DNA of 64,000 bases from Mastigias papua (lineage: Eukaryota > Cnidaria > Scyphozoa > Rhizostomeae > Mastigiidae). Shown in pieces: positions 38,511 to 64,000 of the stretch. Every line of letters begins with the position of its first letter. Positions within the stretch are counted from its first letter, which is position 1. Location of the stretch: assembly GCA_964019165.1 (NCBI GenBank), contig OZ025273.1:11917279-11981278 (forward strand), given 5' to 3'. The notes under the pieces are model-generated. The model was not told where the DNA came from. It was given only the letters and a program-made list of their open reading frames with translations, and searched no databases. Made by a program: the position numbers and the translations under genes.

Positions 38511-40134
38511 AACTCATGCTATGGCTTTAAAAGAAAGTGAGTGTTTGCAGAAAGACTTCATAATGATTTTGCCATAAGACAAACATGCAATACCTCGTTG
38601 GTCGAGATGCTGCTCTTTAGTGTTTATAGAGATCTGAAATTCTTAACCGTTTAACCTCCAAGAATGATTTCTAATGAAGTCCATTGTAGTGCAGTTCTCC
38701 TGGACCCTAAGTTATTACGTAGTGGGGAAAATTGAAAGCAATTTTTATACGCCAGAAAAAAGATTAGACATATTGTAAACATTGGTGTTGCCAGGCAGCA
38801 AGGTGGTGGTCATCATCCCAAATGATACATGTGTGATTTTTGCAAAAAAAGCAAATCTAGGAACAATCCAGAAAAAATGACATGCTATTTTAAAGCTTTA
38901 AAATGGCTACTACACTACAAATTCAGCTCCTCAACGCATTGGAATTCAGCTCCTCTGAAGCACCTTGCCAAATTTTCAACGTCTCTCATTTTGACCTAGT
39001 TCTCCAAAAGCTAAGGCCTTTGCCTGGAGCAACCTAAAAGACCCCAGTAGTAGAGCCACAAGGGTGCATTGGTTGGGAAGATACCCCGAACGTTCTGAAG
39101 ATATGGCAATAATGCAGGGTAATAAATGTATCGAAATATCATTACATCCAGAATAGCTAAGAGTTCTAATGAAGTTTCAATGATTTCATCTGCCATTTTC
39201 TATCTAGAAAAGAAATATCTCTATTGATTTGAAAGGCATGTTCAAAGTAGTTCTCCTGGGAGCCAAGTTCCTGGACCACAACTTTCCCTATCTCCCTTAC
39301 ACTTTGGATAAAGCAGCCATCTGCTGGACCCCTCTTCATCACTTGGCTTTATCCGCTCTTCTGCCCCTCCAAAGAAATTACCCTAGCCTCGGCCACTGAT
39401 CGTAGGAATCATTATCTTTTCAACAAAACCGTGCCTAATTTTGTTTAACATGTGGCATTGATTTACGAGGTTGCTGCAATTTCAAAAGAAAAGAAAATAT
39501 AAGCTTGTAATTTCTTTGATGCAAGCATTGATTGTCTGCAATTCAATGAGCAACAAGCAATGAATGATAAAGCTTCAACCCTACTTTCAAAGGAATATAA
39601 GTATGATATACTTAATAATCATAATGACGAAATACATCATTACATTGACAGCAGATGGAACTTTACAGCAAGGACACTCACTTTAACATACCAATTTAGA
39701 TTAGAAACTTCAATCGGCAGAAAATGCTGCAATACTAAGCAACGTTTTGTTTTTATTTGCTGCAGTACACAATACCATACACTCAGACCTGGGAAGTAGA
39801 AAAACATTTCAAAGATAGCTTTGAACATTTAACCTACTATAGCCATCTTTGTGGTAGTGTAGACCGCACTTCTTTGCTTGTATTGATAACTCCTGATAAC
39901 TTTTGAATCCATTTCTAGCAGTACACATTACTTTCCTGTTTATTGACTCAATCCTTTCATCATTACGCCATCTGATTTTAACTTTCCCGCTATTGTGCTC
40001 TCCTAGTACTCAGTCTTCCATTACCGTAGCAACACACGTAGAAAACGACTCCTCTTGCTTTTAAGAGATCAAAATGTCGGAAGAAGTATGATTAGAACAG
40101 AGCCTTTTTATGCCTAGAAACAGTTTCCTAACAG
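38511..40134. other. No gene recognised upstream of the receptor exons
   Basis: Short ORFs only. I searched here for a signal-peptide exon ending in phase 1 for the Ig/FN3 gene and found none. The minus-strand 61-codon ORF at 39011-39196 (MADEIIETSLELLAILDVMI) may be transposon-derived but is unassigned. Confidence 0.4.
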
Positions 40135-63251
<23,117 letters not shown>

Positions 63252-64000
63252 GTGAGTAGCTATACAATTTTCACTCCAGTTTTTTATTTGACAATACTCC
63301 ATAAACATCTTGAAATCAAGTAATTCACCGTGACATTTGAATGTTTATCAATAGAGTTTTTGCACAATATTCTATCTTTTATTGCTACAATGTATTCTAT
63401 TTTAGTCTATTACATTGTGTGGTGTTCTTTTTTCAATTCTATCGTGTTGTATTCATTCTATTGTTTAGTATTTTATTGTTTGCATTCTATGATGATGTAT
63501 TCAACTGTATTCTATTTTGCATTGTGTTCTATTGCAGTCTATTCTATTTTATTGTCTTTTCAATCATATTGAATTCCTTTGTATTACACTGTATATTGTT
63601 CGATTATATTACATTGTTTTCTAGTTTGTTATATTATATTATTGGTATAGTATTGTATTCCTTCTATCATATTGTTTCCCCTACATTCAACTGCACTCTG
63701 TTTTATTGTATAGTACTTTACTGTTATATGTGGCACTCTAACATATACTTGTGTATTTTTGTATTCTGTTATAAATTATTGCATTTCTTCATGTTGTATC
63801 TCTATTCAGTTTTGCTTTGACAACAATCCTTACTTTCAAATACCACAACTAGCCTTAGGGATTTCATTTGATATTGTTTCTAAGTTAACTTGAATACTGC
63901 ACTAACTGCCAACAGACAATGTTTCCATGTTTGACTTTCGTTATCTATTTCGAGCAAGCTCCATCATATGCTCTCTATTGATTCCTAGTTCCTCTCAAGG
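63252..64000. other. Intron sequence to the window end, T-rich degenerate repeat
   Basis: From about 63370 to 63720 the sequence is a loose repeat of TATTCTATTTTATTGTA-like motifs, which opens a long Phe/Tyr/Ile-rich ORF (63341-63820) that is not a gene. The remaining cytoplasmic exons must lie beyond 64000. Confidence 0.5.

Overview
The window is AT-rich animal DNA. It has intron-split genes with GT..AG splice sites, many decayed retrotransposons and DNA transposons, long TA, GT and ATC microsatellites, and no operon-like gene packing. The mixture (RTE, CR1/Jockey-like, Penelope-like, Ty3/gypsy and BEL/Pao retroelements, pogo-like and hAT transposons, tRNA-derived SINEs, a divergent intronless G-protein alpha gene and a large Ig/FN3 receptor) fits a non-vertebrate metazoan. 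A sponge or other early-branching animal is my inference; the sequence does not prove it.

Host genes. (1) A single-exon G-protein alpha subunit on the plus strand (11538-12680). It is Gs-like through the core and has an intact P-loop, but Leu replaces the catalytic Gln of the DVGGQ motif and Glu replaces the switch I Gly. (2) A large plus-strand gene for a type I membrane protein with 8 Ig domains, 4 FN3 domains, a Thr/Ser-rich stalk, a transmembrane helix and the start of a cytoplasmic tail. Fifteen exons were found (40135-63251), every junction in phase 1. The 5' end was not found and the 3' end lies beyond the window. (3) A tentative unrecognised minus-strand gene (about 27.3-31.0 kb), inferred from six exon-like ORF pieces with splice sites and, where neighbouring, compatible phases.

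Layout. 1-2640: LINE relic split by a 1-kb hAT element with an 8-bp target duplication. 5.7-6.0 kb: Penelope-like RT scrap. 6.58-11.0 kb: pogo-like transposon flanked by TA, holding a decayed minus-strand transposase and a second TIR-bounded unit. 11.5-12.7 kb: G-alpha gene. 13.0-21.4 kb: overlapping remains of gypsy elements and LINEs. 24.4-25.7 kb: GT array, LINE C-terminus, ATC array. 27-31 kb: candidate minus-strand gene. 33.1-35.5 kb: RTE-type LINE, minus strand. 35.5-38.1 kb: foldback element with 789-bp near-identical arms. 38.2 kb: SINE. 40.1-63.3 kb: Ig/FN3 receptor gene. Its introns hold a 3.3-kb minisatellite of 25-bp units, an antisense BEL/Pao element of 5.7 kb, a tRNA-Arg-like SINE between two TA arrays, another SINE and a 160-bp TA array.

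No CRISPR array, rRNA or intact tRNA gene was seen. Exon boundaries were set by eye from splice consensus, reading frame and domain boundaries; no transcript data were available.
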